Notes under the pieces: model-generated
Databases searched by the model: none
What the model saw: the letters and a program-made list of their open reading frames with translations, nothing else
Told to the model about the DNA's origin: nothing
Source: Niebla homalea
Taxonomy: Eukaryota; Ascomycota; Lecanoromycetes; Lecanorales; Ramalinaceae
Length of the DNA: 64,000 nt
Assembly: GCA_019925105.1 (NCBI GenBank)
Contig: JAHGAU010000008.1
Location: 868,001-932,000 of the forward strand
Direction of reading: 5' to 3'
In this document: piece by piece, positions 32,396 to 44,129 of the stretch
How the letters are laid out: every line of letters starts with the position of its first letter
How positions within the stretch are numbered: the stretch's first letter is position 1
Translations under genes and position numbers: made by a program

Positions 32396-33459
32396 ATGCG
32401 GTCTAGACTCGGCTTGATAGCTACTCACTTCAAACCGCCACATGCTACGACTAGACTGCCCATAGGGAGAAGCATGTCATCTTTTACACTACCGCGAACA
32501 GATCCTCCTGTTACAGTAAAGCTTGTCAATCATCTCTCACAAGATCAGTTGCTCTCTTTTACTGCTTTCAAGAACTGGCTAGAGACCCTTCAGCATTCGC
32601 TGTCTACCCAGCAAGCTCCTAACCACCCCTTCCATTCCTCCCCGTACAAGCTGCGCCGCATCGACATCCAGACGGTAGACTTCTTCGGCGGTGGTCGAAT
32701 CGGCTTTGTGAATCTCGAGGCCGAAGTTTCCGGTGATGATGGTCAGAAGCTGCCAGGATCGGTGTTCCTGAGAGGTGGAAGCGTTGGCATGATGGTGCGC
32801 ACACTGGGTTACCCTTCAGTCATATCGAAGCGTTGACGGCTCGAGAAATAGCTTATCCTGCAGCCCGATGATGTACCAGAAGGCTCGGAGACGGACAAGC
32901 ACGTCATACTGACCGTCCAGCCACGTATTCCTGCGGGCTCCCTTACCCTAGCAGAATTGCCTGCAGGCATGATCGATGACGCTGGTACCTTTGCTGGAGC
33001 TGCGGCCAAGGAAATCACCGAGGAGACTGGCTTGGAGATCCCCACTAATGATCTGATCAACATGACAGAAAAGGCATTGCCCGAGAGCAAAGATGATGCA
33101 AACGTAGAGAGATTGCAGCGTGCGATGTACCCCTCGGCAGGAGGAAGCGACGAATTTATCCCCATCTTTCTCTGGCAGAAGCGTGTCCCTCGAGATACCT
33201 TGAAGGACTGGCAAGGCAAATTGACTGGTAAGCAAGTACAACTCTCGGATGCAAACCCTTTGGAACAAAATCCTTGTCTCCCCATGCATAATATCATTCT
33301 GCTCACCCACTAATCGGAACAGGATTGAGGGAACATGGCGAGAAGATCACCCTGATGCTTTGTCCGCTGGAGGGTCTGTGGAGGGCTGGTGCGAGAGATG
33401 CAAAAGCCTTGGGCGCTTTTGCATTGTACAATGGACTGAGGAGAGATGGCGTTGTATAG
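32396..33459 (+). CDS. Nudix hydrolase, ADP-sugar pyrophosphatase (NUDX14-like)
   Basis: Three exons (32396-32794, 32852-33227, 33323-33459) give 303 residues. After an N-terminal region with RIDIQTVDFFGGGRIGFVNLEAE come VILTVQPRIPAGSL and the box PAGMIDDAGTFAGAAAKEITEETGL. This is the variant of the plant NUDX14 / fungal group, with an extra residue before the catalytic helix. ERLQRAMYPSAGGSDEF follows, also typical. That group cleaves ADP-glucose or ADP-ribose. From the first ATG (32396) the protein begins with an Arg-rich, acid-free stretch (MRSRLGLIATHFKPPHATTR), a possible mitochondrial presequence. A second ATG at 32474 (MSSFTLPRTDPP) would give the cytosolic length, so dual targeting is possible. 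Confidence 0.85.
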
Positions 33460-33536
33460 ATACTCTTTCGACCTCATCTTTCTTGGTTTCAACCCCACTA
33501 TGAGGCACGCAAATCGATTGGAGCAATCCATTGTGA

Positions 33537-36462
33537 TCATGCCTTCAATCCTTGCATCATGTTGTGAATGGCGTCGATGACGACAGGAAAGATGGCCCCC
33601 ATACTGTCCGCAATGAGCCCTTCAAAATGCCTCATGGCTTCCTCCTCGCTCATCTCAAGGTGAAAACGCTCCCGCACCTTTTCAACCACAACCCGTCCGC
33701 TCGCGGCATCAGCTCGTACGTTCGTGCCTTCGCGACTGATGAGTCGAATGTCGGTGATGTTGGCATCCACCATCAGAGCAAAGAGATTCAGGATCAGATT
33801 GCTCGATTTTCGTAGTGCCAAGTAAGCTGTAAAACAATACGATTTGAAGGCTTGGTATTGGCTGGAGTTGGAGCCGCCCATGCCTTCGACCATCTCCTTG
33901 CAAAGCTTCATCTGCGGAGCAAAGGGCTTAGGATCCCTACCAAGTATATAGCCAAAGTCGGCGTGGAAGAAGTGACCGTCAGGTGCGAGTAGAAGATTGT
34001 CTAGGTGGCGATCGCCTACACCAAGCAGGTAAGTGATCACACAGTATCCTGCGCACGATTTGATGTACGTGTCCATCGCTTCCTTCCGTACCCCCAAATC
34101 AGCAGAAGTGTCGGGATTGTTGGCTCGTAAGTATGCCAGTATACTTCCCTTGTACTTGGTAGATGCCGATGCTAGGGATGTCGATGAGACGAATTGCACG
34201 GCACCTGCAGTGGCTGACGTCGCGAGTATCCGGTATGGCGTCAGCTTCAGATCAAGATTTTCCTTGCGTAGAAGCCGGTCCATGAGCGAGATGATCTGTA
34301 TTACCAATTGGTCTTGCCGTAAATCGTCCCCCGTCTTGAAGATGACGGGATATTTGGCGCCGCCACTCGTTCGGAAATTGATGAGTAGTGGGAATAGAGA
34401 TGACTTGAACACGAGGGAGTCCTCCGGAACCATGCCGGTTACTGAGACGGAAGGATCGAGGGGAAGAGGTAGAGGAGGATCGAAAGAAATCAACTCGTTC
34501 TTAGGGTCTGCTAAGAACTTCTTCAAGCGGGTGATCTTTCGAGGGCGATCTTCCCTTGAAAAGCGGGTCTCCTTGCTTATTCTTGACAGGACGGTGATCA
34601 GTTCACCCTGACGGAGCAGTATCCTGCGTCGGTCTGGCTGCTCTGACGTTTCTGTCAAAGAAGCCATGAAATCAAATTCCACCTTGGCAAAGAGCTTGCG
34701 GGTTTCCTTAGTCTGGTCAGGACTGCGGTCATCACACTCGACCATCAAGTACCAATGGAAGTAATTCCCAAGCATGAAATTGTTCGTCGCACGTGAGATG
34801 AGGAATCGTGCGAGGGATGAGTCTTGGGTACTCCCATCCTCCGGCTCCGGAGAGATGCTCTCAAACTTGAGTGCTTGAACTAGTTGCAAAAGATACAGGA
34901 GCAACTCATCATCGTCCGATTCCCGTAAACGATCGACTGCGTAGGCCCTCACGGCGGAATTGTCGAAAGTGGGACCTAAAAGCTCCAGTGCGTCGTCAAC
35001 GTCGATCTCCGTCCATTTCGGTAGCAATTGTACTGCTTGCCGAGCCTCACCTGGCTCATGCCATGATACGGATTTGACGAATTTTGTCAAAGCACGCTTG
35101 TCCCGCGTGAGGTGAAGTCGGAAACGCCAGACCAGATCTTTCTCCGCTGGCGTCAACTCCTGAGTTGGACCATAGGACATGATAGTATTGAGTTCGTCTC
35201 TGTCCTTCGCGTTAGGTTTTAAGTCCCTGTCAAGAGCGCCATTTCGTGAACTGCGGACCAAGCGCCTATGCTTTATTTCTGCAGGATTATCTTTGGCGCC
35301 GACCTCTGGATCGTATATCCGTATCAGCGGTGGTGCATTCTCATCGTCCTCACCAACACCATTTCCTGCTGCATTGATCCCAGGGCCTAGCCGGACTTCT
35401 GGCGGAGGCTTAAGGTTGACACCCCCTGACGTGGATGGATAGGCTGGCATGGGTGAGATTGCTGTCGGTGTGTATTCAAAATCGGTGAAGACTATGGGGA
35501 AGTCGAAACGAGGAAAGTCAATATAGAGTAAGTATCTGGAATCCAGATCCGCGTCTTCGGGCTGTGAGTCTTCGCCGTCAGCCGTGCTTTCTTGCGCATA
35601 CCCATCGGCACCGACACTCTTCCTGCGCGAAGCCGCATAGCCTCTTCGTGCTTTGGCTGCTACTCGAGCCGAAGATTCGACCTCTTTCCTCTTCTTCTCT
35701 ACAATTTTGAAGACCATGTTGTCCAACCATTCGACTTTCGGGATTTCACCGGCTTCATGTTTTTTCAAGAGGCTTTCCAACCTTTGCAGCTCCTCTTCGT
35801 CAGGAAGAATCGCCGTGCTTTCAACGACTCCATTGGCGCCCCTTTTGGCTCGCTTAGCAGGAGGAGTTGCGGGGGTCGTGGAGAACGAGAAGCCGTCAGC
35901 AGCCTTGTGTCGATAGACCCGGCACTGTTGTCGGCCCTTTTGCAAGGTGTTGTCCTTGTCAAACAGTGGGATTGTCGTACCGCCAAAGGGTATGGCATGG
36001 CCCTTCGCACCAGGACCACCGGCAGGAGACACGTCCCATATTGTGATAGCTAGCTGTGATGCGTAGGGGAGCTGTGAAATGTTGATGGGAAGTTCGAGCC
36101 ATTCATTCCAAACTCGCCCGTCCTTCAGGGACTTGTAGGCTGTCTGAACGGGTACCGTGATGGGCTTTGAGGTCGCCCATAGTTGTACCGTCACGTACAG
36201 ATCTGAATGAGGACTGCCTCGAGGTTCAGCGAGATGGCAAATACGGGCCTGCGAAACAGTAGTCACCTTATGTTCGAGCTTATATATCTCAGATCTGGTC
36301 GCTGGAGCAGTGTCGAGAAAGGCGGGGGACTGAAGTGCCCATCTAGGCTACCTCTACATACGTTTAGCACGTCTATCCAACGTTTTGCATTGCAAGGACC
36401 GACATTCTCACATGGATAGGAAAATCTACAGATGTCGATTTGGCGAACTGATATGCTTCCAT
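33537..36462 (-). CDS. vps34: Class III phosphatidylinositol 3-kinase Vps34
   Basis: Three exons (36404-36462, 36267-36353, 33537-36213) give 940 residues. The start MEAYQFAKSTSVDFPIHVRI then GSLDGHFSPPPFS and SDLYVTVQLWA is the C2-domain beginning of Vps34. The first intron uses an unusual GTCGGT donor but has a GTGCTAAAC branch site and is the only join that keeps the conserved VRIGSLDG frame. A helical PIK domain (about 370-560) precedes the lipid kinase domain: GGAKYPVIFKTGDDLRQDQL, GVGDRHLDNLLL (catalytic), HADFGYILGRDPKPF. The short activation loop is that of PI-specific class III enzymes. It makes PI3P for autophagy and endosomal sorting with Vps15 and Vps30/Atg6. The 3' end is 77 bp from the convergent Nudix gene. 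Confidence 0.95.
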
Positions 36463-36856
36463 ATGATGCAAATTCCAATTGTACAGCTCCTTGTCGAAGC
36501 TAGGCAGCCCGTCATCAGGCAAACGTACATTCTTTATTCTTTGATTTCGTACTCTACTTTCCAAAGACGCATCCAAGATTAGCCTAGCCGCAGATGCATA
36601 ATAGGATCGAGTCTTGCGCGTATATTGTTCTATCTTGGCATTCAGGCAACAAGCACTTCAGCCCTATCTCTGCCCTTCACGGAACATCAATCCTTCACTC
36701 CACGGCCTCCACCGCGTCAAAACCAACATCTTCGCGTCGACTTCTCCTTCCTGACTCTTGAAACCCTTCAACAGCTCCCCGTTTGAGTTGTTCCACTCCT
36801 GTATCAAGCATGAAACGGTAGTATGAGTCGAAGCTAACGCGTCTCTGTTCGCAAGC
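36463..36856. promoter_or_regulatory. Bidirectional promoter region vps34 / nse4
   Basis: 394 bp separate the two divergent ATGs. The vps34 frame stays open upstream to an ATG at 36576, but that extension does not match the family. No TATA box is obvious. Confidence 0.5.
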
Positions 36857-38433
36857 ATGGCGAGAACTGCTAAGTTCTCAGACACTGGCGGTAGCACCAG
36901 AGCTACACCTCGCAATGCAATATCGTCACGACCATCAGCTAGGCATGATGAAGACTCCTCACTTTCTCCTTCGCCCACCCCCTCTGCCTCATTCTCATCT
37001 GACAAGGAGAATCAACAAGCAACATCGACAGCGGCGACAGCTCGGGGAAAGGGTCAAGCGAGGTCAATGGGTCCACCAGATACACCTGTGTCACATTGCC
37101 CAACACAGCGGGCTGGTCAGAAACGGAAGCTAGCCGACCTAGCTGAGCAGCCTAATGTCTCTCAAAATCTTCATCAGCGGCGCCTGGAGGAGAGTGCAGA
37201 CAAAGATCTGTACGACCCAGAACAGGATATCGAGCAGCGTCGTGCATTGAAAAGAGACTATAGAGATCTCTCACGCGAATTGACTGGTACGAGAGAAGGT
37301 GTTGCACCTCTAACCTTTGCAGTTGGCTGACTTTTTGATACAGACTCTCGCGCCGATTATCTCGCTCCTGGCTCCAATGGTCTCATCAACACACTCAACC
37401 GTTCGAATGAACTGTATAACACTGTCAAGCAAACTTCTGATGCCACGTTGGACTCTCGCCTTTTGGTGTCAACGGCGGATCTGTCAATGAAACGGACGAC
37501 CCAATTGAATCTAGGCGACAACGCAACAGGCATAGACATTGATGACTTTGTCAGCAAATGCATCACTTTCATGCGTAACGGTCCAACGGAGGGTCATGGG
37601 TCTACCCAGGCGCGGCGCCGACGAGGAGGACGCGTGAATGACGACAGCGACGAGGAAGGGAACGCAGTAGAGGGCTATGACGAGGGCGACGCATTCAATT
37701 GGGAATACCTAGGCCGTCAAGCTTGCTGTCCCTACAGTGTAAGGCCACCGGTGCCTGGTTTCCTCCTCGGCCCACTCTCAGTCCAGAGGCGCGTCCGGCG
37801 GGCCACACAGCGGACGCAAAGGCTTCAAGGACGGAATGTGCAGGATGCCGTTAGACCTCAAGAACTGCAAGCAAAGGACCTGGAAACCAGCGAAAGCTCC
37901 AACCTCACCACCATCTGCAAAAATGTGCGGATCCTTCTAAGAAAGACAATCGACGAGCGACTTGAGGCCGTGAAGCAAGAGGATACGGACAACTCGACGG
38001 AATCAGAGTTCAACGCCCTCATGGTCAAGCACGGAATCAGCGCTGACGAAGGTGTTCCCCTCTTCGAGTTCGTCATGAATCCCCTGTCATTTGGACAGAC
38101 TGTTGAGAATCTGTTCTACGTCAGCTTCTTGGTCAAGGACGGGTACGCAGGGATTGGCAGTGATTCGAACATGATGCCCACCCTCCGTAAGACCCTTCGG
38201 CACAAGTCTACATTCCTGTGTCAAGCTAATGCACTGTGGCTCCAGGTTGGCAAGATATCCAAAAAGGCAAGGGCGAAAAGAACTCGGGCTCTCAGAAAAA
38301 TCAAGCGGTCTTCCACCTTGATTTCGAAACATGGGAAGATATCGTACAGTGTTTCGATATCAAAAAGAGCATCATCCCGCACCGCAAGCCGGACCCGAAG
38401 GCGAACCTGAGCGGCAGTGGATGGTATGCGTGA
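36857..38433 (+). CDS. nse4: Smc5/6 complex kleisin subunit Nse4
   Basis: Three exons (36857-37286, 37344-38186, 38246-38433) give 486 residues. After a disordered Ser/Thr/Pro-rich start comes the N-terminal helix region EQRRALKRDYRDLSRELTD and LNRSNELYNTVKQTSDATLD, typical of Nse4. The C-terminal winged-helix part includes FEFVMNPLSFGQTVENLFYV and SFLVKDG, then FHLDFETWEDIVQCFDIKKS. The ending IIPHRKPDP...SGSGWYA is also family-like. Nse4 bridges the Smc5 and Smc6 heads and binds Nse1 and Nse3 in DNA repair and replication-fork stability. The second intron (38187-38245) is needed to join PTL to RWQDIQKG and has an AGCTAATG branch site. Confidence 0.9.
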
Positions 38434-39181
38434 TGACCTCGATGAAGAGAGACCTATCAAACGAGAAGAGAGAGTCGTGCAACCAAAGCTGCTTGGACTC
38501 CTGGACCCTTGAGACCAGAAGTATTTATTGGAGGGTTTATGGAATGTGTATTGCTCTTGAGTGGGAGGGCCGATGGGGAGGCTACATACTATGATCTGTT
38601 GATTTCATGCCATCCAGAACTTGTATAGATTAAAATACGCATTGCCAAAGCAAGACGCCTCCTCCGAACTTGAAGGCTTGCGATGTCATTGCAGGTTTCT
38701 CCTCTCCAGTTCAGGGCATCACAGTCCTGTGTTGGGTTCCGACAGGATTTGAGTCAAGATCGATCGGGTAACGCAAATTAATGTCTTTATGTTGAAAGTA
38801 GGAGTGTGTTCAACACCCCAATGTACACCAAGGCTTGCTTATGCTGAACCCTCTTCTAGACGCATCCGGATCGCTATGCCACCATTTCCTCGGTATAATG
38901 CCCCTTTCGCCTGCCAATGTCGCAACCCAGTCACAATTGGTTCAGCGCTTGAATCATTGTGTCCATTGCATTTATCAGTAGTACCACCCCGGTACCTTGT
39001 CAACTTTTCCATGTATCGTCATATACTTCGTTAGCACGCACTGTCCGTAGCTTTATCTGGTGATGCTCCAGCGATCGGACTATTTGAGTGAGGATTTAGG
39101 GACCCTTCTGGAGCTCTGAGGTATTTTCCCCACAAGCGCCTAGAGACTGAGAAGTAGATAGAGATTGTCTGCTTCAGAGCA
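38434..39181. other. Intergenic between convergent genes
   Basis: 3' flanks of nse4 and of the mannosyltransferase gene. The ORF at 38.79-39.03 kb has no family signal. Nothing else seen. Confidence 0.4.
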
Positions 39182-40420
39182 TCAAGATTCGTGGTTTTGC
39201 TCTTCTTCAGCTTGGGCCTCTCTCTCTGGATGTATCCTCTCTGACGGGGGCTTCCATGTACCTAGCGGATGGGTGAGTGAGCAGCGCAATCAAGAAGAAG
39301 CGAACGTCTTACCTTCAAACTCATGCTTTACAAAAGCCATTGGGTCATCTGGCTCTTTTGCGCCCATCTGCTGGACGCCGGGACTGAAACTTGTAATCGG
39401 CAATACAACGACATCTCCAATCTTCTTGGCCGACTCAATGCCGGTAAAGGCCTCCCAGGAGATGTTCCTCCCGTCAGCCATGTTGAAGTATTTCGGGTTG
39501 TTGAGGTAGGTGAAGATAGCATCTGTCCAGACTGCGGGACCTGTGAACTCAACAATGCTCTTCGGGAGCTTGGACCCCTTCAAGATCCCCTTCTTCTTCA
39601 TTTGAATGGTATCTTCGGTGATTGTAGCGACGATGTCGACCAGTACAGGATGACCTGGTTTAGCCTGGATGGTCCACTGGCAGAACTGAATTCGGCGGGA
39701 ATACCAGTCTTTCCAGTCATCACGATCCGGATCCGCCTCAATGCCAATGACCAGACCAATAGAAGAGCGTGGCAGTTCTTTGGGAAGCCATTCGGTCGTG
39801 CTTTGAAGGGCGGTCGTGTCAATGTCGGTGTAGATACCGCCTCTGGCAAGTAGGATTAGGTAGCGGAAGAAGTCGGCCTTCAAGACTGGTAGGGGCAGTG
39901 CTTGGTAGGCTTCAACGACGGCTGGGACGGAAGCGTACAGATGCTTCAAGAGCAGAACAGCTCGTGCGTCCGTCACCACCTCGTGTACGAAACCCGGATG
40001 TTTCTCGGTCCAACTTGCTTCTGCCGGCCGAAAGTTGTCATCGAATCCGCCATCTGCAGGGGTGTACTTCCACGTCTGCCATATGTAGGCGGGGAATTTG
40101 GATCCTTTGTCGTAGTCGAATTGATTCTCCAGTTTCTCTCGGAGGGTGGGGGGGGGCTTCTCCGTCAGAGGCTTCTGCGCGCTCTGCTTACCCGCGATAT
40201 TCTGACGTGGAGGAGGATATGGACGAGAGATGGAGGAATCCGAGATGGCAGTTGTTCGTGGGATTGTCCCGTCACCATCTTGTTTGGGTTTTCCGGGTGT
40301 GCCTGCAGGGGGGGTAGCTGTTGTTGAGGGGGGCGCTGAGGGTGACGTGGTAGACTGCAGGAGATAGATGAGGCCGAAGATGAAGGCCGCGAGGACTGCG
40401 GCCTTCCTAAGCGAGAGCAT
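39182..40420 (-). CDS. Alpha-1,6-mannosyltransferase, OCH1 family (GT32)
   Basis: Two exons (39313-40420 and 39182-39261) give 395 residues. MLSLRKAAVLAAFIFGLIYLL is a type II Golgi signal anchor followed by a Pro/Thr-rich stem. The GT32 catalytic region shows FPAYIWQTWKYTP, then VLKADFFRYLILLARGGIYTD with the DxD motif IDTT, and later EFTGPAVWTDAIFTYL. The terminal FEGTWKPPSE, split by the intron, also matches OCH1. OCH1 adds the first alpha-1,6-mannose that starts outer-chain N-glycan extension. Fungi carry several OCH1-like paralogues, so orthology to Och1 itself rather than Hoc1 or another is not certain. The ATG at 40420 places the anchor at the N-terminus. Confidence 0.85.
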
Positions 40421-42034
40421 GGTTGAATGAGATGTTTTCAATGCTTTTGTATGCGATTGCTTGGTTGCTATCGAGAGGAGAGCCGCATTTTTCCTTCCTG
40501 CGGCGGTGGCAGCATGAGTAAGAGGCAGCCGAGGAACGGATAAAATCTATCGGCGAGCAAGGGCGTTTTGGCGAGATCGTACAAGGCAAAGGTCGCTTTG
40601 GAAGCTGTCTACATGCACCTTTTCAGCGTTTCCTCCTTGAGATGGATACACCGTAACAGCTGCAGGCCACGTAATCTTGGCGACAGCCGCAGTAGTGCCC
40701 GCTCGTGTACAGGCCTTAGGGGCCTAGGAATCAGGGAGAGGATGAAACGAACGTGTTTTGTAGGAGAGTCAATTGCGAAACAACCAAGATGTGGAGAAGA
40801 GAGCTGTGGAGGAAAAGGAAGTGAACAAGAAGAAAAAGAGAGATGTGGCAGGAAGTCATTAGTGACTATCCACTTTCCACTTTCCACTTTCCTTGAATTG
40901 TATATTGATTACAGCATACGAGGCTTAAGGCTTGTTTAAAGTAGGTTCCTTCATCCTTGTCCAAGCTTCCCAATTGAGCTTTTGTCGCTCCCGAGAATTG
41001 CTCCGGGCCAACTACAGGTAGGTAATCGCTTATCAACGTTGCAGCTTCGGGGGGCCACGGCCCACGGGCTTGGTCTGTGACCGACTCTGTGCGCCTTCCT
41101 CAGAGTGAGTTCCTCTGACGTGGGATTAGTGGGTCACAGGGGGGTGATCGCTCCAAGTCTAATGCATAAAAGTGATGATGTGGAGATCACTCATGTACAT
41201 GTAGTATGTAGCCACGGGTGGTGGGGAGAGAGTTCCCCATGGGCCACGTATCGACCTGCAGAATAATAACGTGCTGCATTGCTGTCCTTCTTGTGTCGAT
41301 CATGTTCGAGATGTACTCAGAGGCCGACATACATTATAAGGGGAATGCTTGGTACCGACCTATGCCGTACTAAGCAAAGGGTCAACGAAATTCTCCCTAG
41401 CTTATAAGCAGGGGTGCTTGATCCTAGACAGCGTACGGATTACAACATACGGCTTACCCTGAGCAGCGACGCCCTTCGCATCGTTCGGCCGGACAATAAT
41501 TATATATAGTACGTAGGTAGTACGCCGCGTTTCTACTTTCTACAAGAATCTCGAAGAGCGGCGATCAGCTCGGATATGGATATGTCTTCTTATTTGGTAT
41601 GTCCGACGTCCCGCGAGACTGCTGATCAACAGTCTGCATCTGGTCTGGCAGAGCAATCATGCGGCCTGCTGAATGGACATTTTGAATATTTCGCAAGGCT
41701 GTCTTCGCCATGTCTGCGCATCTTGATAACAATGACAACCATTGCCGGCAGCCCCAAATGCACAAAACTGGCAGGAAAATCAATGAGTGACCAGCAGGAG
41801 CTAGGGTTGGCTCTCACCGTTGGCCGATAACAGCTTTCCATGCTCTCGGCAACCGAGATTGACGCCCAGAAATTGCCGCAGCATTGTAGCAAGCAGAGGT
41901 TGTGGGAAACCTCCTTCACCGCAATCCAAATTTCTGCATTTGTCACAGCCTCACGGTGTGTCATAGGAATTTTGCAATTAGATCACTTCGAAAGAGTCAT
42001 GAGTCACTTGTCACTTGAGCTTCGTACTTTGAGT
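40421..42034. other. 1.6 kb gene-free region upstream of the mannosyltransferase
   Basis: No supported gene. It holds a heptamer repeat near 40870 and a TATATATA-like stretch near 41500-41507. ORFs at 41.57-41.96 kb appear on both strands without family motifs. The right end is the 3' flank of cysA. Confidence 0.45.
40870..40891. repeat. Heptamer tandem repeat, three copies
   Basis: CACTTTC occurs three times in direct tandem in the upstream flank of the mannosyltransferase gene. Confidence 0.85.
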
Positions 42035-43627
42035 CTATGCTAGAAATGTGCGTATATTGCCACCTATGTGCTCCAAGTCCAGCAGGAAGGTATCATGACC
42101 GAACAAGGAGGTGTCCTCGCCCAACTCTACGTGTGTTACTAACCTGTTACCGCCGGCCCGCAAGGTTTCTGCAACTTCCCTCTGTTGCCATGCAGGGAAC
42201 AGTATGTCGCTCGCAACCCCCATCACCAAAGTTGGGTGATCGCGTAGCCCTGCAAGGCCTTCGATGAGGTCGCTTGGAGGCTCGTTTGGGGCCTCGACGA
42301 CCGATTCCGCGAGCGCTTGAGCTATCTCCCGTTCTTCATAAGGTTGTTCGGGCATAGTCAGGCTGCATGCAGGGCTTGCTTGACTACTTCCCGGACGGTC
42401 AAGCTTTGATGCGTTCTGCTGGCGTTGGCGATACATTGCCACCTGATGATCGCGACCCAGATCAAATAGATCCATGGCCTTGGAAACGTAGAGGAAGCTA
42501 TTAGCATCGTATTCCAGACAGAACTTTTCTCCAGCATGGTCCAGATACGTCTCGATGAGAAAGTCAGGACACAATGCCGGAGGCCGACTGGGATCCGCAC
42601 GTCTTCTTCCAAACCTCTGTTCCCATTCAGGCCCACTCCGGTACGTCACCGTTGCAATCTCTCTTGCCAACTTCATTCCTGTGTGAGGCGGTATCCCATG
42701 GTAATAAAAGCCTCGATTCCAGTTGGGATCCATCATCAGAACCTGACGTTGCGTATGGCGCATCGCAATGCTGTAGGGATGACTTCGAGCACAGCCGCTC
42801 ACGCTGACAATCTTGCCGACTCTCTTTGGGAAAAGGACGCCAGACGCAAGACTCTGCATCCCGCCCATGCTGCAGCCAACGCTGGAGTACAGCTTGCGAA
42901 TCCCAAAGGCGTCCAGAAGCCTGAATTGGGCACGAACCATGTCGTCCATTGTAAGAATGGGAAACCTCGTGGCGAAGTTTTGCCCATCGGCAGGATCAAT
43001 TGAGCTCGGCCCGGTACTTCCATAGCATCCTCCGATCACGTTCGTACAGATGATAAAGTATTTACTGGTATCAAGAGGTGCCCCAGGCCCAATAAATTTT
43101 TCCCACCAACCTGGCTTGGGATTTGCCTCTGTACTATGGGCATGGCTTGAGGCCGACAGACCAGTCTGCAATAGGATTGCGTTACTTCGATCCGCGTTCA
43201 GTGTTCCCCAGGTTTCGAAAGCGATGTCAAAATTGGGTAACACGCCTCCCCAGTTAAGGAGTAGAGGTTCTCGACAGTGCCAACTGCGGTGTTTCCCTGT
43301 TGTGTACGAAGGCTCGGGACCAGAGGCAAGAGATCGTTGAGACAAAGAGGCCGTCTTAGCTTCCCGCGCATCTAAGCAAGGGAACGAAAGGGCCGGGTTC
43401 GAGGAGTCAGGCGGTAGTGCTTCCGGCTGGGCCTCGGCCACTGCAACTTGAGCGTTCTGGTGCTTGGTGTCGTGGAAATGACGCGCCTTAAGACGTTCGG
43501 GTGCTCTGCGGAGAGGTGATAAATGAAGCTGTCGGATCTGAGCAGGGGTCCATTGATGCCGACTGGGCGTTGAAATCGCACTGCCGACAAGGCGGACGGC
43601 GATACTGGCACTGCTTCGTATACTCAT
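42035..43627 (-). CDS. cysA: Mitochondrial serine O-acyltransferase (CysA / Cys2 type)
   Basis: A single-exon gene of 530 residues. An Arg- and Ser-rich N-terminus lacking acidic residues ([19 protein letters not shown]...) predicts mitochondrial import. The alpha/beta-hydrolase body follows the MetX-like fold: [48 protein letters not shown], nucleophile in [10 protein letters not shown], Asp in [11 protein letters not shown], His in GHDTFLLD. The [10 protein letters not shown] and [16 protein letters not shown] segments distinguish the fungal serine acyltransferases (A. nidulans CysA, S. pombe Cys2) from homoserine acetyltransferase Met2. It activates serine for O-acetylserine or O-succinylserine dependent cysteine synthesis; which acyl donor is used cannot be read. 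The ATG at 43627 is the first in frame. Confidence 0.88.
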   Translation of the reverse strand: MSIRSSASIAVRLVGSAISTPSRHQWTPAQIRQLHLSPLRRAPERLKARHFHDTKHQNAQVAVAEAQPEALPPDSSNPALSFPCLDAREAKTASLSQRSLASGPEPSYTTGKHRSWHCREPLLLNWGGVLPNFDIAFETWGTLNADRSNAILLQTGLSASSHAHSTEANPKPGWWEKFIGPGAPLDTSKYFIICTNVIGGCYGSTGPSSIDPADGQNFATRFPILTMDDMVRAQFRLLDAFGIRKLYSSVGCSMGGMQSLASGVLFPKRVGKIVSVSGCARSHPYSIAMRHTQRQVLMMDPNWNRGFYYHGIPPHTGMKLAREIATVTYRSGPEWEQRFGRRRADPSRPPALCPDFLIETYLDHAGEKFCLEYDANSFLYVSKAMDLFDLGRDHQVAMYRQRQQNASKLDRPGSSQASPACSLTMPEQPYEEREIAQALAESVVEAPNEPPSDLIEGLAGLRDHPTLVMGVASDILFPAWQQREVAETLRAGGNRLVTHVELGEDTSLFGHDTFLLDLEHIGGNIRTFLA

Positions 43628-44129
43628 GGTTGACGAATACACATTGGGGTCTTGAAGGTTCAGCCGACTCCCTCAGGAGTTCTCGTGTTTGTATCAAGTT
43701 CATGATGGGCGGCTTAGGAATGTTGATTGTAGATGCAGTAAGCGAAAAAAGTCGATGGCGTGATCAGACACTAAGAAAATATTTTGAATTTGAATTTGTG
43801 TTTATGCTACGAACTTAGCTAGGCTATTTCCGCGTTCTACGTCTATTCCCATTTCTGGATTTACCCTACTCTGGCTCAGGGAAAATCAGTCTCGGCCTCG
43901 CAGGCTTCACTGACAGTCCGGTGAGTGTACTCGGCGTGCCACTTTTACCGATCGGTCACTATGCCACCACAATTGTTGCTACGCTGTTGCCACTTTTCAC
44001 GTCCCGAGATCTGTCCTTTATCGTGTCTAAGAAAGTATTTCACACCTTAGCAGAGGATTTAACAGGTGCGTGATTTGTGATCATGTAGCGTATTTGCCAG
44101 CACTCCCTGATGAGATCGCAAATTTCATT
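43628..44129. other. Intergenic
   Basis: cysA promoter side and 3' flank of the DUF427 gene. An AT-rich AAAATATTTTGAATTTGAATTTG segment lies near 43775-43798. No gene seen. Confidence 0.4.
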
